Source of the DNA: an uncultured Pseudomonadales bacterium
GTDB taxonomy: Bacteria > Pseudomonadota > Gammaproteobacteria > Pseudomonadales > Azotimanducaceae
DNA length: 64,000 bases
Reading direction: 5' to 3'
NCBI GenBank assembly: GCA_958296295.1
Contig: OY282460.1
Coordinates: forward strand, 2,604,001 to 2,668,000
Shown: piece by piece, positions 35,299-42,831 of the stretch
Layout: each line of letters begins with the position of its first letter
How positions within the stretch are numbered: the stretch's first letter is position 1
Made by a program: the position numbers and the translations under genes
The notes under the pieces: generated by a model
Databases searched by the model: none
What the model saw: the letters and a program-made list of their open reading frames with translations, nothing else
Told to the model about the DNA's origin: nothing

Positions 35299-36858
35299 TC
35301 AGGGCGGGGCCGAGGTGTCGGACGAGCCGCCGGCGCCGAATCGGGCTTGGTGCTTTGCGATCATCGCTTGCGCGGCCACGCGCGCCTGCTGGACGCCGTA
35401 CACGTCCAGATGGGTGGGCTTCGCAGGATCAGCGTAGCCGGACGCATGCAATTCAATGCCAGCGGCGACGGCCACGGTTTGCGCGGCGATCACATACTTC
35501 ATCCGCACCGCCTCGGCGCGACGACGATGTTCCGCCTCCGGGCCTTCCTGCGCTGCGGCGGTAGCGCGACGAGCGGGACTCAACGCCTCCTCAAGTTCAT
35601 CCAGTTCCGCACGAGCGCATCGATCCGGGCGTATGGAGCAGCCGATCCTCTTTACCCGGACCGTCCTTTTGTGCTCGGTCTCTAACGCCCGCAGAGCGGA
35701 TTCCGAGCACGGATCAGCGCATTCAATCCCGAAGAACGCCAAGTACCGGCGTCGCGCGTCGAAATAGGGCTTCTCCGCTTCGTCCCGCAACGTCCGGGCT
35801 TCCCGCTCCCACTCGTCGCGGATGCGGCCAGATTCCAAAGCCGCCAAGTGCAAGTACGCCTGGGCCGGGTTTGTCGCCACGAGGCGCCGCGCCCGCTCCG
35901 GCGTGACGGTGTTGTGCGCCAACGCGAACGGGTCACCCAATGCCGCGGCGCGCGTCATCAGATCGTCAAAGGCGTCGGGCCGAGCGCGCATCCACCCCAG
36001 CCAGCCGACATGCGGCGCGCATTTGGAGGCCAGCCAGGCGCTTCGGAAGCGCAGCTGATCCTCCTCACGCCGCCGGGTCCAGTAGGTCTCCTGGTCCGCC
36101 GAATACCGCGCATACGCGTCAAGCCTCTCCTGACGACGCGCGCCGTCTGGGTCGTATTTCTCGTACCGCATTCCGTCCAGATCCACGATGGTCAGCGGGT
36201 ATGCGCCCGGTTCCGTGGTTTCGACCACGTCCCAAGGCCGGCTCTCGCGCGGCCCGAGGATGTCGAATGTCGAGCCGCAGGCGTGCGCCAACACGGCCAG
36301 CTCCGCCATGGGCCGCGCCGCGCATCGCGCACCGAGCTCCGGCCGAATTTCGGCTTCCGGCACCACACACTGCGGATCGTTAGCGGCAGCGATGACCGCC
36401 GATATGTTGCCGGCGACGTCGTCAAAGAGGTCGCCCCAGCGTATCGGCGGCGACACCGGCAACATTGTGGCGGACGCGGACTTGCCCAGGAACATGCTGT
36501 CGAGCGCCGAGACGCAGTCTGGAGCGGCCAGCGGAGTACTGCGGAGCGCCACATCGTCCGGCGGCAATCCGCCTTGCAGCATGCCGCCGCAGGCGGCGTA
36601 CAGGTCGTCCAGCGTCGTCGCGGGCCGCTTCTCGCCGTTCGTTGCCAGCGCAGGCACCTTGGCCGGCCCGGGTGTCGCGTCCGGCAACGCCTCACTCGGC
36701 ATTGGTTGTGGCGCGAGGGGGGCTTCGACCGGGCGCTCGTGCGCACCAAAGGCCAACCACCAGAGACCCAACGCGGCGACCGTCGCCAAAGCCGCCGTGG
36801 CCGCGAGACTCCTCTTGCCTAGCCGGTGGTTCGCCACGTTTCGCTGGCCATCTCCCAT
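35299..36858 (-). CDS. Tandem family copy B: membrane-anchored Cys-rich protein, unknown function
   Basis: I do not recognise this 519-residue family. After a short basic cytoplasmic start comes one membrane segment (about residues 20-38, ALATVAALGLWWLAFGA) and a Pro/Ala-rich linker to about residue 75. An extracytoplasmic region of about 440 residues follows with many cysteines, for example ACGGML, APDC, PQCVVPEA, RCAARPMAELAVLAHACG, ASKCAPH and CADPCSES. A central block, EEDQLRFRSAWLASKC, and the helix-like DPFALAHNTV-TPERARRLVATNPAQAYLHLAALES are the most conserved stretches. The C-terminus ends with a GAGGSSD tail. ATG 36858 follows GAGG. It is nearly identical to copy A and more distant from C and D. 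Confidence 0.85.
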   Translation of the reverse strand: MGDGQRNVANHRLGKRSLAATAALATVAALGLWWLAFGAHERPVEAPLAPQPMPSEALPDATPGPAKVPALATNGEKRPATTLDDLYAACGGMLQGGLPPDDVALRSTPLAAPDCVSALDSMFLGKSASATMLPVSPPIRWGDLFDDVAGNISAVIAAANDPQCVVPEAEIRPELGARCAARPMAELAVLAHACGSTFDILGPRESRPWDVVETTEPGAYPLTIVDLDGMRYEKYDPDGARRQERLDAYARYSADQETYWTRRREEDQLRFRSAWLASKCAPHVGWLGWMRARPDAFDDLMTRAAALGDPFALAHNTVTPERARRLVATNPAQAYLHLAALESGRIRDEWEREARTLRDEAEKPYFDARRRYLAFFGIECADPCSESALRALETEHKRTVRVKRIGCSIRPDRCARAELDELEEALSPARRATAAAQEGPEAEHRRRAEAVRMKYVIAAQTVAVAAGIELHASGYADPAKPTHLDVYGVQQARVAAQAMIAKHQARFGAGGSSDTSAPP

Positions 36859-36878
36859 CGCCTCGTTCTGCGCGCCTG

Positions 36879-36884
36879 ATTGTA
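36879..36884 (-). promoter_or_regulatory. Candidate -10 box (TACAAT) of copy B
   Basis: TACAAT on the minus strand lies 20 bp upstream of ATG 36858. The 45-bp gap between copies B and C is conserved with the A/B gap around this box, although flanking coding sequence of C differs more. Confidence 0.45.
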
Positions 36885-36903
36885 CGGCCAGTGGCGGCCC
36901 GCT

Positions 36904-38454
36904 TCAGGGCGGGGCCGAGGCGTCGGACGAGCCGCCGGCGCCGAATCGGGCTTGGTGTTCGGCGATCATCGCTCGCGCGGCCACGCGCGCCTGCTGGACG
37001 CCGTGACTGTCCAAGTGCTCCGGTCGCGCCGGATTGGCGTAGCGGTGGCCACGCGATTCCACGCCGGCCGCGGCGGCCACGGCTTCCGCCGCGATGACGT
37101 ACTTCAGCCGCGCCGCCTCCGTCAGGCCGAGGTACTCCTCGCGCAGAGACGCGAGCCGCGGCGCAGCCGCTCGGCGAGCCGGCGCCAACGCCTCCCGCAT
37201 TGCCTCTATCTTCTCCGCGAGCGGGCATGGTTCGGGCAGTTGCCTGTAGCAACGCGCTCTCCAGCGCCAGACCGTCCGCTCGTGCTCGGTCTCGAGTGCT
37301 CGCAGGTTCTCCTCCGAACACGGATCGGAGCACTCGACGCCCGCCAACGCCAAGTACCGCCGGCGCACGTCGAAATACGGCTTCTCGGTTTCGTTTTCGA
37401 CCGCCCGCGCCTTCCGCGACCACTCGTCGTGCAGCCGGTTGGACTCCAGCACCGCCAAGTGCAGATACGCCTGCCCCGGATCAATGGCCAAGAGCCGCCG
37501 CGCCCGCTCGGGGGTGCCGACGTCGTGCGCCAGCGCGAACGAGTCGCCCAGCCTCGCGGCCCGGGCCATCATGTCGTCGAACAGGCGCGGCCGATCGGCC
37601 ATCCACGCCAACGAGCCTCCATGCCGCACGCATTTGGACGCCAACCAAGCCGTGCGGAAGCGCAACCGATCTTCGTCGCGGCGCTTGCGCCAATAGCTCC
37701 GTTGATCCGGCGATGACGCCGCGTACTGGTCGACCATCCGCTGACGGGCCTGCCCGTCGCGGTCGTAGTTTGCGTAGAGGTGCGACGTCCTCGAAAAGGA
37801 AACGGGCAATCCGCCGGGAGTCTTCAAAACGACATCGTCCCAACGGTCTTTTCCCGGCGTATCGAACGCGCCGAGCAATATGTGCCCGCAGGCATGCGCC
37901 AACGTGGCCAGCTCGGCCAACGGCCGGGCCGCGCAAGCCGCACCAAGCTCAGGCCGAATGTTCCCCTCCGGCACGGCGCAATCCGGATCGTCGGCGGCGG
38001 CCACCACTGTCGAGATGTCGCCCGCCACGTCGTCAAAGAGGTCGCGCCAGCGCAGCGGCGGCGACACAGGCAAGAGGGCGCTCGACGCGGACTCCTCCAA
38101 GAACAGGCCGTCGAGCGCCGCGAAGCAGTCCGGGGCCGCCAAAGCCGTGCCATCGCGCAAGGCGCGATAGTCCGGCAATACCGTGTGGAGCAACCCGTCG
38201 CAAGCAAGGTAGACGTCTTCCAACGTGGTGGCGACCGGCTCTTCGTCGTTCGTTGCCGCCGCGACCGCGGCCGACCGGGGCACGGCCCCCGGCAACGGCG
38301 CCTTTGACACGTTTTGCGCGAGCGGTGCTTCGCTCCGAGGCTGCTCAGGATCGAGGGTCAACCACCACAGACCCGCTGTGGCGGCCATCGCCAACGCTGC
38401 TGTGGCCGCGAGACTCCTCTTGCGCCCGAGCCGGTGGTTCGCAACGTTTCGCAC
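36904..38454 (-). CDS. Tandem family copy C: membrane-anchored Cys-rich protein, unknown function
   Basis: This 516-residue paralogue begins with GTG 38454 behind GGGAGAG. Anchor, linker and cysteine layout match copy B, but the body belongs with copy D: ACDGLLH, DGLFLEESASSALLPVSPPLRWRDLFDDVAGD, DEDRLRFRTAWLASKC and CSDPCSEENLRALETEH. Its extreme N-terminus (RNVANHRLGRKRSLAATAALA) and C-terminus (VQQARVAARAMIAEHQARFGAGGSSDASAPP-like) instead match A and B. The gene is therefore a mosaic, as expected from recombination or gene conversion within the array. No catalytic motif was recognised. Confidence 0.85.
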   Translation of the reverse strand: MRNVANHRLGRKRSLAATAALAMAATAGLWWLTLDPEQPRSEAPLAQNVSKAPLPGAVPRSAAVAAATNDEEPVATTLEDVYLACDGLLHTVLPDYRALRDGTALAAPDCFAALDGLFLEESASSALLPVSPPLRWRDLFDDVAGDISTVVAAADDPDCAVPEGNIRPELGAACAARPLAELATLAHACGHILLGAFDTPGKDRWDDVVLKTPGGLPVSFSRTSHLYANYDRDGQARQRMVDQYAASSPDQRSYWRKRRDEDRLRFRTAWLASKCVRHGGSLAWMADRPRLFDDMMARAARLGDSFALAHDVGTPERARRLLAIDPGQAYLHLAVLESNRLHDEWSRKARAVENETEKPYFDVRRRYLALAGVECSDPCSEENLRALETEHERTVWRWRARCYRQLPEPCPLAEKIEAMREALAPARRAAAPRLASLREEYLGLTEAARLKYVIAAEAVAAAAGVESRGHRYANPARPEHLDSHGVQQARVAARAMIAEHQARFGAGGSSDASAPP

Positions 38455-38486
38455 GCCTCTCCCAATGGCTTCGTCCCGCCGGCTTG

Positions 38487-38492
38487 ATTGTA
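38487..38492 (-). promoter_or_regulatory. Candidate -10 box (TACAAT) of copy C
   Basis: TACAAT on the minus strand lies 32 bp upstream of the GTG at 38454 in the C/D gap, in the same context (TGATTGTA followed by GGCCAGTGG on the plus strand) as in the other gaps. Confidence 0.4.
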
Positions 38493-38511
38493 GGGCCAGT
38501 GGCGGGCCGTT

Positions 38512-40020
38512 TCAGGGTGGGGGCGAGGCGTCCGACGAGCCGCCGGTGCCGAATTGCGCCTGGTGTTCGGCGATCATCGCTTGCGCGGCTACGCGCGCCA
38601 AGTGGAGTCGGTAACCGTCAAGACGCGCCTCGTCGGCGTAACCGCGCGCACGCAATTCCACGCCGGCCGCGGCGGCCGCCGTCTCCGCCGCGATGACGTA
38701 CTTCAACCGCACGGCCTCGATGCGGCCACGGTATTCCTCGCGCAGCGGCGCCTTCACCTGTCCCGCCGCTACTCTGGCTGACTTCAACGCCGCGTCCAGT
38801 TCCTCTATCTTCTCCGCCAGCGGGCAGTTGGGCAGATCAATGTAGCAGCGCGTGCGCCAGATCCAGACCGTCCGCTCGTGCTCGGTATCGAGTGCTCGCA
38901 GGTTCTCCTCCGAACAAGGGTCCGGGCACTCCACCCCCGCCAACGCCAAGTATTGCCGGCGCACCTCCAAATAGGGTTCCCTCGCTTCCTGGTCGATCGA
39001 CCGCACCTTCCGCGCCCACTCGTTTTCTATTCGGTTGGACTCCAGCGCCGCCAAGTGCAGGTACGCCTGCGCCGGATTGATGGCCAAGAGCCGCCGCGCC
39101 CGCTCCGGCGTGCCCGTGTCGTGCGCCAGCGCGAACGAGTCGCCCAGCCTCGCGGCCCGGGCCATCATGTTGTCGAACTGGCGCGGCCGGGCGGCCATCC
39201 ACGTCAGCCAAGCGCCGTCTCGCATGCACTTGGACGCCAGCCAAGCCGTGCGGAAGCGCAGCCGATCCTCGTCGCGGCGCCGGCGCAAAAAGGCTTGCTG
39301 ATCCGACGACGATGCCGCGTACTGGTCGATCATCCGCTGACGGGCCTGCCCGTCGCGGTCGTAGTTGGAATAAAGGCCCGATATCGTCCTCCAAAGCAGG
39401 ACGGGCAATCCCCCGGGCGTCTCCAAGGTGACATCGCCCCAACCACCGCTTGCCGGTGTCTTGAACGCGCCGACCAATATGTTCCCGCAGGCGTGCGCCA
39501 TCGCGGCCAGTTCGACCATGGGCCGCGCCGCGCAAGCCGCGCCAAGCTCCGGTCGAATGTCTCCTTCCGGCACGGCGCAGTCCGGATCGCCGGCGGCGGC
39601 CACCACCGCCGACACGTCGCCCGCGACATCGTCGAATAGATCGCGCCAACGCAGCGGCGGCGACACCGGCAACAGGGCGTTCGACGCGGACTCCTCCAGG
39701 AACAGGCCGTCGAGCGCCGCAAGGCAGTCCGGGGTGGCCAAGGGCGCGCCGTCTCGCATCCCGTAGTCCGGCAACACCCCGTGGAGCAACCCGTCGCAAG
39801 CAAGGTAGACGTCTTCCAACGTCGTCTCGACCGGCTCCTCACCGTTCGTTGCCACCGCGGCGAACGGAACCGGGCTCGGCACCGGGTCCGGCAATGCCTC
39901 GCGAGGTGCCTGTTGCGCGATCGGGGCCTCTACCGGGGGCTCACCCGCATCGAACATCAACCACCCGAACCCAAACACGGCAACCGTCGCCAACGCCGCC
40001 GCGGTGACCGCGATCTTCAT
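38512..40020 (-). CDS. Tandem family copy D: membrane-anchored Cys-rich protein, unknown function
   Basis: This is the first gene of the array in the direction of transcription. ATG 40020 overlaps the stop of the small HExxH ORF as ATGA and gives 502 residues; an in-frame GTG at 40050 would add ten. The membrane segment is AVTAAALATVAVFGFGWLMF, different from the A-C anchor. The extracytoplasmic body is close to copy C: DGLFLEESASNALLPVSPPLRW, HACGNILVGAF, DEDRLRFRTAWLASKC and CPDPCSEENLRALDTEH. Unlike the other copies it lacks an upstream TACAAT gap. Function is unknown; the shared topology suggests an envelope-exposed or periplasmic role. Confidence 0.83.
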   Translation of the reverse strand: MKIAVTAAALATVAVFGFGWLMFDAGEPPVEAPIAQQAPREALPDPVPSPVPFAAVATNGEEPVETTLEDVYLACDGLLHGVLPDYGMRDGAPLATPDCLAALDGLFLEESASNALLPVSPPLRWRDLFDDVAGDVSAVVAAAGDPDCAVPEGDIRPELGAACAARPMVELAAMAHACGNILVGAFKTPASGGWGDVTLETPGGLPVLLWRTISGLYSNYDRDGQARQRMIDQYAASSSDQQAFLRRRRDEDRLRFRTAWLASKCMRDGAWLTWMAARPRQFDNMMARAARLGDSFALAHDTGTPERARRLLAINPAQAYLHLAALESNRIENEWARKVRSIDQEAREPYLEVRRQYLALAGVECPDPCSEENLRALDTEHERTVWIWRTRCYIDLPNCPLAEKIEELDAALKSARVAAGQVKAPLREEYRGRIEAVRLKYVIAAETAAAAAGVELRARGYADEARLDGYRLHLARVAAQAMIAEHQAQFGTGGSSDASPPP

Positions 40021-40166
40021 GTCTTGCACCGAATGGTGGTGGTCAGCCACGCTTGGTCGGTCAAACTCTGAACAGTCTGCCCATCTGGCGTCTTCTGGGT
40101 GTCGTCAAGACCAGTCACATGGTGAATGAATTCGTGGGTCAGGACATATGCGGCGTGTTTGAACAC
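40017..40166 (-). CDS. Small ORF with HExxH motif (zinc-metalloprotease-like fragment), overlaps copy D
   Basis: This frame gives 49 residues from GTG 40166, which follows a strong purine-rich GGAAGGGGA, to TGA 40017. It contains YVLTHEFIHHVTGLDD, a HExxH zinc-binding motif in a hydrophobic helix as in metallopeptidases. No third metal ligand can be assigned with confidence. The same frame is open upstream through 40262 without a better start, so it could be the 3' end of a lost larger protease gene rather than a real peptide gene. The ATGA overlap with copy D would couple translation of the two. Confidence 0.45.
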   Translation of the reverse strand: MFKHAAYVLTHEFIHHVTGLDDTQKTPDGQTVQSLTDQAWLTTTIRCKT

Positions 40167-40212
40167 GCTTCCCCTTCCGTTGCGCAAGCCGACCCCAAGT
40201 AATTCGACTATA

Positions 40213-40236
40213 CGCCTCGGAGGCCGCCTCGGAGGC
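40213..40236. repeat. Two tandem 12-bp GC repeats between glyA and the array
   Basis: CGCCTCGGAGGC occurs twice in direct succession at 40213-40224 and 40225-40236. Each unit is also nearly self-complementary, so the region can form a GC-rich hairpin about 30 bp after the glyA stop; a terminator-like or recombination role is possible. Confidence 0.7.
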
Positions 40237-40267
40237 GCCGTGGGTTTGTAGAGAACGGTTTGAGCCG

Positions 40268-41608
40268 CTAGCGGCGCGCCTTGGCGGGGGAAACTGGCGC
40301 GGAGGCCGGAGGGGTCTCGTCGATGCCCGGCACCGGGAAGCGTCGGCAGGTGTCTTCCACCTCCGCTCGCAGGGTTTCCAGGAACGCTTCGTCGTCGGGC
40401 CGGCGCAACGCCGCCACGATCCACGCCGCCAAGCGTTTCATCTCGTTCGAACCCATGCCGCGGGTGGTGGCGGCCGGGGTGCCGAGGCGGATGCCACTTG
40501 GGCGCAACGGCGGGTTCGGATCGTCCGGGATCACTTGCTTGTTGGTGGTGATGAATATCTTGTCCAAGGTCTCCTCCGCGATACGCCCGTCCACGCCGAA
40601 ACTGCGCACGCAATCCACCACCATCATGTGGTTGTCCGTGCCGCCGGTGACAAGCGTCACCTCGGCTTCGAGCAGGGTTTCGGCGAAGGTGCGGGCGTTC
40701 GCCAGCACCTGCCGGGCGTAGTCTTGGAACGCCGGCGTCTCGGCTTTGCCGAGCGTGATGGCGGTGGCGGCCACCTGGTTCATGTGCGGGCCGCCTTGCA
40801 GCCCCGGAAAAACCGACCGGTCGATTTCGCGGCGAAATTGCTTCTTCGCGAGGATCATGCCGCCGCGCGGCCCGCGCAGCGACTTGTGCGTGGTGGTGGT
40901 GACGAAGTCGAAACCGTGGTCGCACGGGTTCGCCATCGCGCCGCCGGCGATGAGGCCGCCGATGTGCGAGACATCGGCCATGGTCAGCGCCCCCACTTCG
41001 TCCGCGATGGCCTTGAACTCGCCGTAGTCGTAGTCGCGCGGATAGGATGAGTAGCCGCAAACGATGAGCTTCGGCCGCTCCCGCTTCGCCACCGCCCGCA
41101 GGCTGTCGAAGTCGATGCGGCCTTCGCTTTCGGGCTCGGTCTTGTAGCGCACCCAGTTGTAGAGCGCGCCCATGTGGGATACGGGCGCGCCGTGGGTGAG
41201 ATGGCCGCCGTGCGAGAGATCCATGCCCAACACGGTGTCCCCGGGCTGGAGCATGGCCATGTACACGGCGGCGTTCATCGGCGCGCCGGAGAGCGGCTGC
41301 ACGTTGGCGTGTTCGGCGCCGAACAAGCGTTTCGCCCGGTCCCGGGCGATGCGCTCGATTTCGTCCGTGTACGTCTGCCCGCCGTAGTAGCGGCGCCCCG
41401 GATAGCCTTCCGCGTACTTGTTGGTGAAGACCGAGCCAAGGGCGGCGAGCACTTCCGGATATGTGTAGTTTTCCGAGGGGATGAGTTCGATGCCGGCGCG
41501 TTGCCGAGCTTCCTCGCCAATCAAGGCGGCGTGGACAAGCGGATCGCTTGCCGCCAATCGGGCTCGGTTGCCCGGAGCGGATGAATTCTGCATGGCTGGT
41601 TGGGACAT
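40268..41608 (-). CDS. glyA: Serine hydroxymethyltransferase GlyA
   Basis: GlyA is a PLP enzyme interconverting serine and glycine with tetrahydrofolate, the main source of one-carbon units. The 446-residue product carries ELIPSENYTYPEVLAALGS, TNKYAEGYPGRRYYGG, VSHIGGLIAGG and the PLP-lysine motif TTTTHKSLRGPRGG (K242), followed by FPGLQGGPHMN. The C-terminus is somewhat longer than usual and Pro/Ala-rich. ATG 41608 begins the conserved region. It precedes the tandem array on the same strand by about 100 bp, with the GC repeat between them, so read-through from glyA is possible but not evident. Confidence 0.97.
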   Translation of the reverse strand: MSQPAMQNSSAPGNRARLAASDPLVHAALIGEEARQRAGIELIPSENYTYPEVLAALGSVFTNKYAEGYPGRRYYGGQTYTDEIERIARDRAKRLFGAEHANVQPLSGAPMNAAVYMAMLQPGDTVLGMDLSHGGHLTHGAPVSHMGALYNWVRYKTEPESEGRIDFDSLRAVAKRERPKLIVCGYSSYPRDYDYGEFKAIADEVGALTMADVSHIGGLIAGGAMANPCDHGFDFVTTTTHKSLRGPRGGMILAKKQFRREIDRSVFPGLQGGPHMNQVAATAITLGKAETPAFQDYARQVLANARTFAETLLEAEVTLVTGGTDNHMMVVDCVRSFGVDGRIAEETLDKIFITTNKQVIPDDPNPPLRPSGIRLGTPAATTRGMGSNEMKRLAAWIVAALRRPDDEAFLETLRAEVEDTCRRFPVPGIDETPPASAPVSPAKARR

Positions 41609-41793
41609 CGGCGCGGAGCGCGTAGACTACCGTAACAGCCCTGCCCGCCGCGTGGATTCGGCGTGATTCGGGTTGGGCCGGGCGACATTGCGAGGCAGGC
41701 ATCCGGGCGTCGTCACGCTCGACGGCCCAAGCGCGATGGCAACCCGTCTTGGGAGCAACTTGGGGGAAACGGCCGGGAGCGGCCCGATCGCAA

Positions 41794-42624
41794 ATGGACG
41801 AAGAAACGGAACTGCGCAACTACCGCTACGAGTTGCAAGGCTACATCGTTATAGAGAACGTGTTGACGCCCGGCCAGATCGCCACGCTCAACGCCCTCTT
41901 GGACGAGCGCTTGCCAACGCTGCCGGACGACTGGCGCAAGCACTTCGAGAGCGCAGCCGGCAGACCATACGGCAACTACCGCTTCGGCATGGCCGGCGGT
42001 TCCCACGGGACGAACCCGGGCTTTCTCGCTTGGGGCCAAGCGTTTGTGGATCTCATGGACCATCCAGTGACGATGGAGGTGATGCGCCATCAACTCGGCG
42101 ACTGCTTCCGCCTGGATCGGATCTTCGGCATGCGGATGCGCCGCGGAATGCCGAGCGGCGTTCTGCACTCGGACTACGGCGCGTCCGAACCCTACACCCG
42201 CGCCACACCCGGCCAATACCATCCGCAACCGGCTTATCAAGCCCTGCACGGTTTCGGCGTCGCGGCTTTCAACCTCACGGACAGCGGCCCGGACACCGGC
42301 GGTTTGTGCTGCATTCCCAGCAGCCACAACTGCCGCGTCAAACTGCCGGAACGCATCCGCGGCGGCGACCACCAAGACCTGGTGAGGGTACCCAAGGCAC
42401 CGGCCGGCAGCGTTACGTTCTTCAGTGAAGCCACCACCCACGGCACGATGGCGTGGACCGGGGCCCACGAGCGCCGCACCCTGCTCTACAAATACTGCGC
42501 TTCGCAGCTCTCGTGGTCCCGGGCGCGGGTGACGCCGCCTGAGAACATCGAGCTCACCGAACGGCAAAAACTCCTCTTGGCCGAACCCGCCGGCGCGCAC
42601 TGGTTCTTCCCGTCGTTGTTCTGA
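41794..42624 (+). CDS. Phytanoyl-CoA dioxygenase (PhyH) family protein
   Basis: This Fe(II)/2-oxoglutarate-dependent oxygenase of 276 residues shows the facial-triad ligands H125-x-D127 in VLHSDYGA and H216 in TTHGTMAW, with a 2-oxoglutarate-binding Arg at about 227-228. The N-terminus YELQGYIVIENVLTPGQIATLNALLDE is typical of the family. The substrate is unknown; PhyH proteins hydroxylate lipids, small metabolites or amino-acid derivatives. ATG 41794 is preferred over a leader from 41749. It diverges from glyA. A second, truncated PhyH gene lies at 49701. Confidence 0.9.
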   Translation: MDEETELRNYRYELQGYIVIENVLTPGQIATLNALLDERLPTLPDDWRKHFESAAGRPYGNYRFGMAGGSHGTNPGFLAWGQAFVDLMDHPVTMEVMRHQLGDCFRLDRIFGMRMRRGMPSGVLHSDYGASEPYTRATPGQYHPQPAYQALHGFGVAAFNLTDSGPDTGGLCCIPSSHNCRVKLPERIRGGDHQDLVRVPKAPAGSVTFFSEATTHGTMAWTGAHERRTLLYKYCASQLSWSRARVTPPENIELTERQKLLLAEPAGAHWFFPSLF

Positions 42625-42718
42625 GCCGCACGCCACCGACCGACACGGCCCTCAACGGGCGAGCGCGAGGACATGCGATGTTTCCATGAGGGCATAAAAC
42701 GACAGCTTAAGCCCTCTT

Positions 42719-42738
42719 AATAGGATGCATATCCTATT
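42719..42738. promoter_or_regulatory. Perfect inverted repeat in AT-rich leader of leucine dehydrogenase
   Basis: AATAGGAT-GCAT-ATCCTATT is a perfect 8-bp inverted repeat with a 4-bp centre, within an AT-rich stretch (about 42690-42800) that contrasts sharply with the GC-rich surroundings. It lies 94 bp upstream of ATG 42832. This suits a transcription-factor operator or a promoter region for the dehydrogenase; the regulator is unknown. Confidence 0.55.
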
Positions 42739-42831
42739 TATGAGGAACAAAAAGAGAAAATAGCAAAGCAATTAGCATTTAGCCGCGATAAGGTTGCTCT
42801 ACTTTCAGCCCGGCTACCAAGGAGGGGCAAC

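Noticed and set aside
33421..40020. CRISPR-like repeat structure, because of repeated gap sequences
   Set aside because: Repeat spacing equals gene length (about 1.6 kb), so it is a gene array and not a CRISPR.
40268..41819. Possible large protein fusing the HExxH segment with a frame through glyA
   Set aside because: The upstream part is a second frame of glyA on the same strand without family sequence; only the last 80 codons are outside glyA.
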